Source: Cyprinodon diabolis
Taxonomy: Eukaryota; Chordata; Actinopteri; Cyprinodontiformes; Cyprinodontidae
DNA length: 64,000 nt
Assembly (NCBI GenBank): GCA_030533445.1
Contig: CM060066.1
Location: forward strand, 372,001 to 436,000
Direction: 5' to 3'
A model generated the notes under the pieces. It saw only the letters and a list, made by a program, of their open reading frames with translations, was not told the origin of the DNA and ran no database searches. Shown one piece after another: positions 1 to 10,700 of the stretch. How positions within the stretch are numbered: position 1 is the stretch's first letter; each line of letters starts with the position of its first letter. The translations under genes and the position numbers were made by a program.

Positions 1-430
1 CTGCCTACGGCCAGCGGTCTGTCTGTGGCCAGCGGTCTGCCTACGGCCAGCGGTCTGTCTGTGGCCAGCGGCCTGTCTATGGCCAGCGGTCTGTCTGTGG
101 CCAGCGGTCTGCCTACGGCCAGCGGTCTGTCTACGGCCAGCGGTCTGTCTATGGCCAGCGGTCTGTCTATGGCCAGCGGTCTGTCTATGGCCAGCGGTCT
201 GCCTGTGGCCAGCGGTCTGTCTATGGCCAGCGGTCTGTCTATGGCCAGCGGTCTGTCTGTGGCCAACAGTCTGCCTGTGGCCAGCGGTCTGTCTTCGGCC
301 AGCGGTCTGTCTGTGGCCAGCAGCCTGTCTATGGCCAGCAGTCTGTCTATGGCTAGCGGTCTGTCTACGGCCAGCGGTCTACCTGTGGCTAGTGGTCTAC
401 CTGTGGCTAGTGGTCTACCTATGGCTGCTG
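1..430. repeat. 18-bp minisatellite in a serhl intron
   Basis: About 24 tandem copies of an 18-bp unit of the form CTGTCTATGGCCAGCGGT run from the left edge to about 430. Single-base variants alternate between units. Because 18 is a multiple of three, the array reads as a repetitive open frame on the + strand, which I regard as fortuitous. It ends about 45 bases before the splice acceptor of the first visible serhl exon, so it lies in that intron. The left end is cut by the window. Confidence 0.95.
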
Positions 431-473
431 GCCGTTCAGTAACTTCTGTTTTCTGTGTTTCTTTCCTTTTTAG

Positions 474-2609
474 AAGAACATTTCTCGCCTCAGTCTGGAA
501 CAGAGTCTGGAGCTGCAGTCCAAGATTGAAGCTTCTGTCCTTGTTGTTCTGTGAGCTGTTTTTCCGTTTGTCCGATTCCCCCTGAATGCATCACACTGAA
601 TGATTTGCTTTATTTCTTCCAACAGAGCAGAAGGTGGATTTGAGAAAATATTTACAGACGGTGATAAGAAGAAATTTACATCGACTCTTCTTCAGGCCTA
701 CAGGGATGGAAATGTGAGTCCATTCCTCCTTCCCAGTCAGACCAGAGCTTTGCTTCCCAGTCTTTACTGGTGTGCTCTGCACGTTTGTTTCTGTTCAACA
801 GTAATTTAAGAAATCTGATAACTTCATTTTTATTTTTTGACCAATGATTTTGCGGATCAATAAACACCAAAGCAAACATCTAATTAGAGGCCCTGATGAC
901 GATGAAGGCAGTTAGTTTAACTACAAACCAGCTGCTGAAATGGAACAATGTCTCTGCTGAGTCCGCAGACAAACCTTTCTTACCTTTAACATCTGAATCA
1001 GAACAAATTCCTTTCTTTGACAGAATGGTTTTATAAAAGCTGAGATATGGGTTCAGCTTTTAACACTCCAGTCTGTTTTCTCTGTTCTCTCCAAACAGAG
1101 AAAATGTCTTTTAGCACGGATCAGATGCTAACTGTGGTTAGCGTTGAGCTTAATTGGGTGATTCCTCGATAGTGAAGCTCGATGGAAATCAGCCGAAGTT
1201 CAAAAGACGCTTCGGAGACGTTTTGGCAGCAGGTTGCTAAAATGTTTATTCCAACAGACATGGGAGGAAAATGTGCTTAAAACAGGGTTTCTGCAGCTTT
1301 ACACATAAAAATGAGCTTTATGGACCGAGTTCAGGATCAGTTTGACAACTTTTAACGCCACAGGTTATGTTAGCGAGATCCTGGGAAATGGAAAACTCCA
1401 CCACTTCCTGAACAGAGCAGCTCTCTGTCTCCATCACAGGATGAACCCAGGTGTGTGTTGCCATGGTTACTGAGCTGCGCACACCTGGATTCATCAGTTC
1501 ATTTAGTAGAAGAAGACTGGGAACCAAAGAGCTGCCTCTGCTCAGGAAGCGGAGGATTGTGCATAGAGCTCATTGTTGCCACCAAGCTGGGAGGATTTTA
1601 TTTTCTCTCAAGGTTTCTAAGCTTTTTCCCTCCGTTAGTGAAAAAGCTTTGCTAAAAACTCATAAGTCTAATTTTTTCTGTCACTTGAACACTTGGCTCT
1701 GCAGCCTGTGGGGAAAATGGAGATCAGACTCGTTAAGAGCAGCTGAGAAATGTGTCGTTATTTTAGAAAACAATATGGAAAAACTTTGTTAAAGACAAAA
1801 GCATCAAAGCTGTGGTACTAAATAATGTATTTTTTTTGGCATATATAAAGTACTGTGCTCAGTGGCTACATAAGTGTCTTTATATTTAAAAGATTTAATC
1901 TAAATCTAATCGAAGATCTTTCACTAATTTCCACCACCTATAAAAAGGGGGTTAATTGGTTGTATTCTGCCACATCTCCAGTAGGTGGCAGTAAACTCAA
2001 AAGGCGCCTCCTTTAAAGCTGCAGAGTTGGACTCGATCCAGTTCTAGCTGCTAGCTAATTGGCTTCACCGTTTGCTGTGAGAACTGTCGGGAAGGAGAGG
2101 AGATCTGGACGGCGGCGCTGAATCCAGAAAGCCTTCAGCCTGACGGACGCCATCACGGCGGAAACGCACAGATAGCGCTCTGCAGACGGACATTTAGCGG
2201 ACAGATGAGGCTCCTTATAAACCCAGGAGGGTTTGGATGTTAACACAGTCTGTGAGCTGAGCTGTGCCTGAACGGTCTGCCACGCATTGCATTGTGGGTA
2301 ACCGTATAGCTGGTAGCCAAGGCTAGGGAGGTCAGGAGGTCGCCATGTTGGCTGCCTCGGTGCTGCTGCTTCCTAACTGCCAGCACTATTCAGAGGTTCC
2401 TCTCCTTGCTGACTTCAGGTGTTTGGATCAAACCCGTTCCTCCAACTGTTGTTCTTCTGTTTCAGAACACGGTGGTGAAGGTTCCAGGCGATCATCACGT
2501 CCACCTAAACAATCCTGAAGTGGTGGCGCCGCTGGTGTCCGAGTTCCTGCAGAACAAAGCGCTCTCGCCGTCAGCAGGATCCGCAGACGTCACTTCCCCC
2601 AAGTTATAG
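474..2609 (+). CDS. serhl: Serine hydrolase-like protein, last three exons (partial)
   Basis: Three exons splice in phase: 474-550 (or from 477), 626-713 and 2466-2609, ending in TAG at 2607-2609. Each is bounded by AG and GT; the two donors are GTGAGC and GTGAGT. The joined product reads [20 protein letters not shown], then [15 protein letters not shown], then [18 protein letters not shown]. This matches, from memory, the C-terminus of the SERHL/SERHL2 family of alpha/beta-hydrolases. The histidine-rich GDHHVH stretch sits where the catalytic histidine of the Ser-Asp-His triad is expected. The nucleophile serine and N-terminal domain lie left of the window. Members are putative, often peroxisome-associated hydrolases with poorly known substrates. 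The 1.75-kb intron before the last exon contains no other recognised gene. Confidence 0.8.
714..2465 (+). other. serhl intron without recognised elements
   Basis: This 1.75-kb intron separates the last two serhl exons. Short open frames on both strands (for example 1451-1792 +) have no recognisable domain and no splice-consistent context. I see no transposon ends or tandem array here. Confidence 0.6.
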
Positions 2610-2905
2610 TGAAGATGCCAGAAAACCAAACGTGTCTTCTTGCTAACTCATGGGCATTAATGCAGCTTGGTGCCTAAAATCATCCTGTTGATTTGCATAA
2701 AACATGATTTGATGTTCCTGAACTAAAAGTGCCGACAGCTTCTGCTTTATGAACAAACTCAAAGATCAGATCAGCGTCTGAGAAAAACATCATTAACTCT
2801 GAAATCCAATCAAGTTAAGCTGCTATTTTCCCTTTTATGGGATTTTTAATGTTAAAGAATCTTTTCTAGTTTTGGAGTCATAAGAAATAAATAATAAATG
2901 AAAGT

Positions 2906-2936
<31 letters not shown>

Positions 2937-4735
2937 GGGTGGTGGATCAGTTTTCATGTCATTAAATAAAGTGGTTAACGGTGAGATAGAACTAAGACAC
3001 ATAGAGTGGCTGTATTACTTCATTTAGTTGGCAGTGATGAACATGAAATCAGGGCTTATAAAGTTGGTAAAGGATCTATAAAACTAGATTCAATATGAAG
3101 CCTTTTATCTCCTTTATTCTGTCATTCGTTATGCGACTGAACCTGCTGTCAGTTTGAACATTTCTACTGAATGAGAGCGATCTATGTAGATCTGGTTGAT
3201 TAAATGATGACTCCTCTAATCTCTATAAATTAGGCCGACGCTCCGTTCAACCTGCTTCTCTGTTCAAACTAAAGTTCTCGTGTTTAAAATGCTACTAAAG
3301 GTGAGTCTGAATCCGTCTCCATGACAACCAAGAATTAGTTTAACTTTCTTTTGCTTAAAAGCCAACATTATTATTTATAATTTTGTACACAAGTCTTTTC
3401 TGCAGAAAGACATTTTTTTCTTTTATGTTTGTGTTAAAGAATAATGAACCTGATCATCAGTGGGAGGATTTTCTGTATCCGTAGGTTTCTCTCCAGGTAC
3501 TCTGGCTTCAGTCAGAACGGGGGCCTCAGCTAGGGGTGAAAGCAGTCTTGGATGTGGGGGAGCTGAGATCCACTGGTGACCTCTGACCCTTGGATTACTG
3601 GAGAGCAGTGCAGCCGATTAATACTGAGATTAATATTCTGAGATTAATTTGCCATCCATTCAAACAATTAAAAATACATTTAGAATGGTATTGCAATGTT
3701 ATTTCATTTTAGAAGCTTAGAGTTTTTCTTTGGAAGTTATTGAAAATCTTCACTTTGTATTTATAAATAAATATAAAGAGATTAATTACATTTATTTCAT
3801 GAAATGATTTACGTGGGGAAAATACTAGAACAGGACAAAAACACAGATTTTTAGCCTCCTTTTCATTTCTGTGAAGCCCTGATGACCTGAGGGATGGATG
3901 GACGCCTGTGGCCTAGTCAAAGGCCGAGTCTGTCCCTCTGAGGAAGCTTTAGCTTTAGCCATGTTTTAATTCAACATGTCCTTAAAATGATAAAACCTCC
4001 ATTCTTCCTCATCCTGAAGCGCAGCAGCTTCCTTTCATGTCCTCGATAGGAGGAACATTTTAAAATTGGATTTGGAAAAAAAACAAATAAAATTACAGTA
4101 TTATTAGTAATGGATTCCTGAATAATAAAGGTGGGTGGGGCTTTCTGTGGAACCCGGGCCCCCTGAGGGCCCCACAGGTGCTTTTAAACATGGCCGTAAA
4201 ATCCACTTTTTTAGTAGAGCTTTTAATTGAACTATTTCCCCTATTTCTTTTTTTTTTTTTTTTTACTTATTGTCTTTGATTATTTTATCTTTTGTCTCAA
4301 AGTTTTTTCATTTAGGACTTACCTGTTTTAGTAAATAGCACTTCGGGATTTGTATAAATATAAAGTGCATTACCAGTCCAAAGTATTATTATTAATAATA
4401 ATGATTAATTTAATTTAACTTTTGGAAAAGACTTTGTGGATTTCTAATGTCTCATCTGACTCTAACGGATCCTTCCGCAATAGACGATCTTTGGTCCCAC
4501 GTGACCTCCTCCTCTCAGAGCTTCTCTCCGGCTTTAAATGAATGGAATCATTATATTATCAATGAGCTTAAATCAAACATATTGAGCTAAACTTTGGGCC
4601 AATAGGAGGCCATCTAAAGGAGTTAGCTGGTCTGCTAGTTTGATTTACGTCGCATAGTTTGACGCTGTCACTGTGCGTCACAGCCGAGCGCCAAATCCAA
4701 AATGGCAGCAGAGTGCAGAGTGTGATGTTGCTCAG
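2610..4735. other. serhl 3' flank / upstream of visible atad5 exons
   Basis: This stretch is AT-rich. It contains a (TG)n tract at 2904-2920 running into a G homopolymer at 2920-2939, and a T-rich run near 4247-4264. No long open frame matches the N-terminal part of ATAD5. A short start-plus-donor motif at about 3289-3300 (ATG, three codons, then GTGAGT) could be a tiny first exon, but nothing supports it. Confidence 0.5.
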
Positions 4736-7700
4736 ATGAAGCGAAACAAACTGAAACGGCAAAAAGGCGCCAAACAGGCAGATCAGCTGCTGCCAGGCTG
4801 CCGCTCTGAGGGGGAGACCTGGAAGGAAAGCCTCGCTGCTCCTCCCATCGGGGAGGGGGGGAGAGCACCCAGCACTGGCTCTAAATTAGCTCCCATTTTC
4901 TCCCCCACCAACCTCCAGAAGGGGAGTAAAGGGAGCTGTGAGGGAGGCTCTGATCCGACTGAAAACAAACCTCTTCCTCAGAAAGTGAAAAGTCACCATT
5001 CAGGATCCCACCTGACAGGTAAACATGAGGCTGCGGTGCCATGCAGGCGCCGGAGGGCCCGACTACCATCCTCACATCTGGACCTCCACCTGACAGGTAA
5101 ACATGAGGCTGCGGTGCCATGCAGGCGCCGGAGGGCCCGACTACCATCCTCACATCTGGACCTCCACCTGACAGGTAAACATGAGGCTGCGGTGCCATGC
5201 AGGCGCCGGAGGGCCCGACTACCATCCTCACATCTGGACCTCCACCTGACAGGTAAACATGAGGCTGCGGTGCCATGCAGGCGCCGGAGGGCCCGACTAC
5301 CATCCTCACATCTGGACCTCCTCCTGACAGGTAAACATGAGGCTGCGGTGCCATGCAGGCGCCGGAGGGCCCGACTACCATCCTCACATCTGGACCTCCT
5401 CCTGGAAGAAATCCAACAATCCAACCCAGGTTTTCCAGTACCAACAGTTTTCCAGTCTTTGTTGAGGAAAACCAGTGATGAGCTTCAGGATCCAGCTTCT
5501 GCAGGTGAGGTTCACTTTTATTGGTTTCTATTGTCTTCTATTTTAAATCAGAGCCTTCCTTCCATCCTGAGTCTGTTAGAAAATGAAAAGGAGAGAAGAA
5601 GAGCAGCAGAAGTGACCTGTGTTTGGAGGCCGAGTCTGGACTCGGCTCCGTGTCAGGACAGGAAGTGGAGAAGTAGCCCAGAGGAAACGCCATCAGTTAC
5701 TCACTTTCTACCTCAGTCAGTTCAAAACCTGCTGCTTTCATCTCTGATGTTGCTGCTATTTTCTAATTACTGTAAAAATGTCCATAGCTGCATGTTGGTT
5801 ATTTATTCTCCAGTTTTATAATGTTAAAACACTTTACAGGATTTTATTGTTTATCTTTTAACTCTTCACTATTGTTTTATACTTAGACATTTTTCTAAGC
5901 TCCACATTTAATCTTTTTGCTGCTGAAAACACCAGAATTTCCCCATTATGGGACAATAAAGGGGTTTCTATTCTATTCTGTTCTATTCTATTCTATTGTA
6001 GCTGCTTTTGTCTGAGATTTCCTTTTTAAGGTTTATTGTAGGGTCAAGCCCAAATCATCATTCCTCCACCGCCGTGCTTGTTCATATGCTTCAGATTGGG
6101 AGCAGCATCTGTGTTTGGATGTTCAGATGATAATCTAACTTCAGGCATATTTTCCAATCATCATAACCTTTATAGTGAACTAACTTCAGACGTGTTTCTA
6201 AACGTGTTCCCCCCCGCTGCTCCGGGTCCTAAAGCTGCTCCTCCTGCAGGTGGAGAAGCAGCAGCTGTAGCTCCTCCATGTTCGCTGCTGACGTCCAATA
6301 GAACTAAAATCTGCAGCAACGTTCCAGAAAAGTTAAAAACAATCCGCTGCACTTTGTTTCTCAGTTTGAAGATGTTTCTCATCCAGGAAACTTGTTCAAT
6401 TCTAAATGTCTGGATTAACGTTGAGTTCCAGGTTTTATAGAAGCAGAACATCGGCGCAGCATCATCTTTTGCAGTTCAGCTTTATTTTCTAGTTTTAAAT
6501 AAACATTTAAGTTAAACTTGTTTCAGGATGAATTTAAACACGGATTAGATGGAAATCCTGATCTGAACCAGTTTCCCTTCTTTTATCCAGACGTTCGTCT
6601 GGAGGAAGATCTCTGGACCAACAAGTATTTTCCTCAACATTCCAGTGAAGTGATCGGTAACTCCGCCTCCGTCACCAAGCTGCACAGGTGGGGGGGGGGG
6701 GGGGGCTCACAGGTACGGCTTCATTCCTCCATCCTATAGCTAACACTGAGGGGGGGGTCTCCTCCTTTTGCTTTGATCAGCTGGTTGCAGAAATGGAAAC
6801 TAAGAGCTGAAGGTGAGGAGCAGCTGATGGAGGAAGGAAACGGTAAAATTATTTCTTTCCCTCAATGTTTGAGATAATTAATGTTTTTTTTAATTATGTT
6901 GTAAACATTTTTATTTCCTGCCGTCCAGATTTCTGGGACTGTGGCGCCTTCCAGGGCGACGGCGTAGGAAAGGAGCCGCTGGCTAAGGCCATGCTGCTAA
7001 CGGGACCCTCAGGGGTGGGAAAGACGGCTGCTGTCTATGCCTGCGCTCAGCAGCTCGGCTTCAAGGTGGGAAAACTGTCTTTGGCTTTAGAACTCTGAAA
7101 AGTGCGGCAGGCTTTTACGTTCAGCTGTTCCAGCTGTGAGTGTTTAGCCCCCCCTGGACGGGCGTCTATGAATCTGTCCTCTCTGACCGACATGCCTCAG
7201 TCAGAGCTTCCTGGGGGGGGGGCTCACATGTATCACTTAGTTTACATTTAACCTCGACCTGCGTGGAGCGCAAGGAGACAGATCCAGGTGGTTTACTGCC
7301 CCTGGTGGTCGGAGGAGGAATGACACAGAACTGAGCTGCTCTTTGACTTCATTGGATCTATTAGCCCCTCCCCCTCCTCCTTATACCACAGGTGTTTGAG
7401 GTGAACTGTTCTTCTCAGCGCAGCGGGCGCCATGTTCTGGCTCAGCTGAAGGAGGCCACGCAGTCTCACCTGGTGGACATCCCAGGAGACCATCCGCTGA
7501 AGCCGGCGTACTTCAGCAACTTCAACACTGACCGCTCCGCCCCTAAACCAGAGGCCTCAGCAGGTAGGAGGCATCAGCAGGTGGGAGGCATCAGCAGGTG
7601 GGAGGCATCAGCAGGTGGGAGGCATCAGCAGGTGGGAGGCATCAACAGGTGGGAGGCATCAGCAGGTGGGAGGCATCAGCAGGTGGGAGGCATCAGCAGG

Positions 7701-10700
7701 TGGGAGGCGTTAAAAGGTGGGAGGCATCGGCAGGTGGGAGGCGTTAAAAGGTGGGAGGCATCGGCAGGTGGGAGGCGTTAAAAGGTGGGAGGCGTCGGCA
7801 GGTGGGAGGCATCGGCAGGTGGGAGGCATCGGCAGGTGGGAGGCATCGGCAGGTGGGAGGCATCGGCAGGCGGGAGGCGTTAAAAGGTTGGAGGCATCGG
7901 CAGGTGGGAGGCATCAACAGGTGGGAGGCATCGGCAGGTGGGAGGCATCGGCAGGCGTTAAAAGGTGGGAGGCGTTAAAAGGTGGGAGGCATCAGCAGGT
8001 AGGAGGCGTTAAAAGGTGGGAGGCATCAGCAGGTGGGAGGCGTTAAAAGGTGGGAGGCATTAGCAGTTGGGAGGCATCAGCAGGTGGGAGGCGTTAAAAG
8101 GTGGGAGGCATTAGCAGTTGGGAGGCATCAGCAGGTGGGAGGCATCAACAGGCGGGAGGCATCGGCAGGCGGGAGGCATCGGCAGGCGGGAGGCATCGGC
8201 AGGCGGGAGGCGTTAAAAGGTGGGAGGCATCGGCAGGCGGGAGGCGTTAAAAGGTGGGAGGCATCAGCAGGTGGGAGGCATCAACAGGTGGGAGGCAGGC
8301 GGGAGGCATCGGCAGGCGGGAGGCGTTCAAAGGGGGGAGGCATCAACAGGTGGGAGGCATCGGCAGGTGGGAGGCATCGGCAGGCGGGAGGCGTTAAAAG
8401 GTGGGAGGCATCAGCAGGTGGGAGGCGTTAAAAGGTGGGAGGCATCAGCAGGTAGGAGGCTTTAAAAGGTGGGAGGCATCAGCAGGTGGGAGGCGTTACA
8501 AGGTGGGAGGCATTAGCAGGTGGGAGGCATCAGCAGGTGGGAGGCATCAACAGGCGGGAGGCATCGGCAGGCGGGAGGCGTTAAAAGGTGGGAGGCTGTT
8601 TGTTTCAAACTTCAGACTTGTTAATAAAAATGACGGGCGGCATCAGGCTACCAGATCATGTCTGCACACAGCGCAGTATGCTGTCATTAAACGTGCATAA
8701 TACTGGAATAAAACTCAGTAAATGCAGAAACTATCCGTTTCATTTCATTTTTCTCATTGAAAAACAACACTAAGCTAATGTTAGCCTAGCATCGCTCTGG
8801 ATGGTTTTCAGCTGAACTTTGACCCTGTTTCTTTCCAATGGTTTCATTAAAATCCAAAGGAAGATGAATTAACTTGAGTTTTTCTAAAAGCCAGTGAACG
8901 GTTTCCTTTCTACAGAAATCTGACAGTTTAGCTTCATCTTTGAATAAATCTGTTCAACTTGAATAAAAGTTGATATTAGATGTAGGGATGGGAATCGAAA
9001 ACCGGTTCCTGTTCAGAACCGGTTCTGTATTTTCCGATTCCATGGCATCGTTTGACAGCTCGCTGAACGATTCTTTTTTTGACTCCCGCAGCACCAGAGC
9101 CTAAAGCGCCGGCTCTGGGGATCACGACTTACGTCACGTTTGTAACGCAAGTTACACAAGTTGGAAGAACTATTCGAGGAGGAAGACAACGAGCTGCGGT
9201 CACTTTGTGAATCAAAGCCCCGTCTTTCCTTAGCCCAGAGGGTAGATCAGGAAATCCAGCTCTATAAAAGCTTGCCCTCCATCCCCTGCAGGGATAGCGC
9301 CACACTGTGGTGGTGGAACAAGCAAGATACGCTGCCCTTGCTATCTGGACTGGCTGAAAACTACCTCTGTGTGCAGGCTTCCTCCACCGTTCACGAGCCA
9401 GCGCGTTCACGAGTCTACGGAAACCGCGGCAGACCAAACCAGATGAAAGTGCGCATTCAGCGTCTGCTCTTGATAATGCAAGCGTAGAAGAAGAAATGTG
9501 CTGTTTACCTGTGCAAAGAAAGAAACAACGAAAGAAAAATGTCTGAGGACTTCAGTGTTGAGGAAGAGCATGAGTTCTTTGCCGAGCTGAATGCTCACTT
9601 TCATCTGGTTTGGTCTGCCGCGGTTTCCGTAGGCTCGTGAACGCGCTTTTAGGAAATCCTATACACTACTGTTTATGCTCTAAAAACATCCTAAATGACT
9701 TCGTTTCGAGTAAATTATGGACGCTACCCACTCAGGACACTTGGAATACATTGGACGAGCAGTATGGAGGAATATTGACACGTTTTTTGTGGACTTTTAT
9801 GGACCTTTCTGCCTCGGGCGCCATAGACCTCCATTATTTGAATGTCAGCAGACAGCAAGAAGCCTCCCAGATCTCCAGATGCATTTGAGATATCAAAAAA
9901 GTACTGCAGAGTGTTGTTCAGCATGGGGGTGAGTAGAACATGAAGGCTAATCATGTTTTGGGTGTACTATTCCTTTAACCCCACCCTGCTCCCCGGGCGC
10001 CGCAAAATGGCCGCCCACTGCTCCCCAAGGGGAGGGGTTAGACAAGAGAGTGAATTTCATTGCTCTGTACTGGTGAGGGTGGAATGAGAATAAAACACTG
10101 CGGGACACACTATGACATCACCGGGCGGCTATGACATCACCAAGGATGCTAAGCCCCATAGATGGTCTGATGTTAGAAAAGCTGAATAATCAGAGGAATA
10201 GTTTTTATTTTCAGTGGAACCATCCTTCTGATAAGAGTTGCTCCATCTGGTGTGAATAAATGATCAATAATGTTTTAATCAATAATATTTTAAACTATAA
10301 TATTTTAAACTATATTCTCCAGACGACACATTTATCATTTAAATCAAACTTCTTTTTAATGTGAATTAACTTTCTATCCGGTGAAGCTGTTGTTATATCT
10401 GCAGCTTCTGCTTTATCACTTTAGTGGTTGGAAAAGTGGATGTTTTTATTGTTACTTTATTTTTCAATTATTTAATTATAGACTTTAAAATACCAGAATC
10501 AGAAGATAGAGCTATCTTATTAGATGTTTAAATAGTAAATCAGGTTTTATGAAACAGGTTTTCTCTCCTTTACTTTTTTGTTCATCATTTCTACGTTTTC
10601 CACTTTATTCTTTAACAAACTGTGTTTCTTCGTGTTTTTATGTTTTTACAGGAAAAGTAAAACTTCCTAAATCTATGAGAAGAGGTGCGGCTCGGAGCGC

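Noticed and set aside
25..585. 186-residue open frame of SGLSMA repeats
   Set aside because: It is the 18-bp minisatellite read in frame and runs into serhl intron and exon in the wrong frame. No start context or domain.
3289..3312. Possible first coding exon (ATG, three codons, GTGAGT donor)
   Set aside because: Four codons and a common donor motif occur by chance. No matching downstream acceptor could be tied to it.
7392..8465. Extended RHQQVGG-type frames in atad5
   Set aside because: Continuation of an exon past its splice donor into the 17-bp minisatellite.
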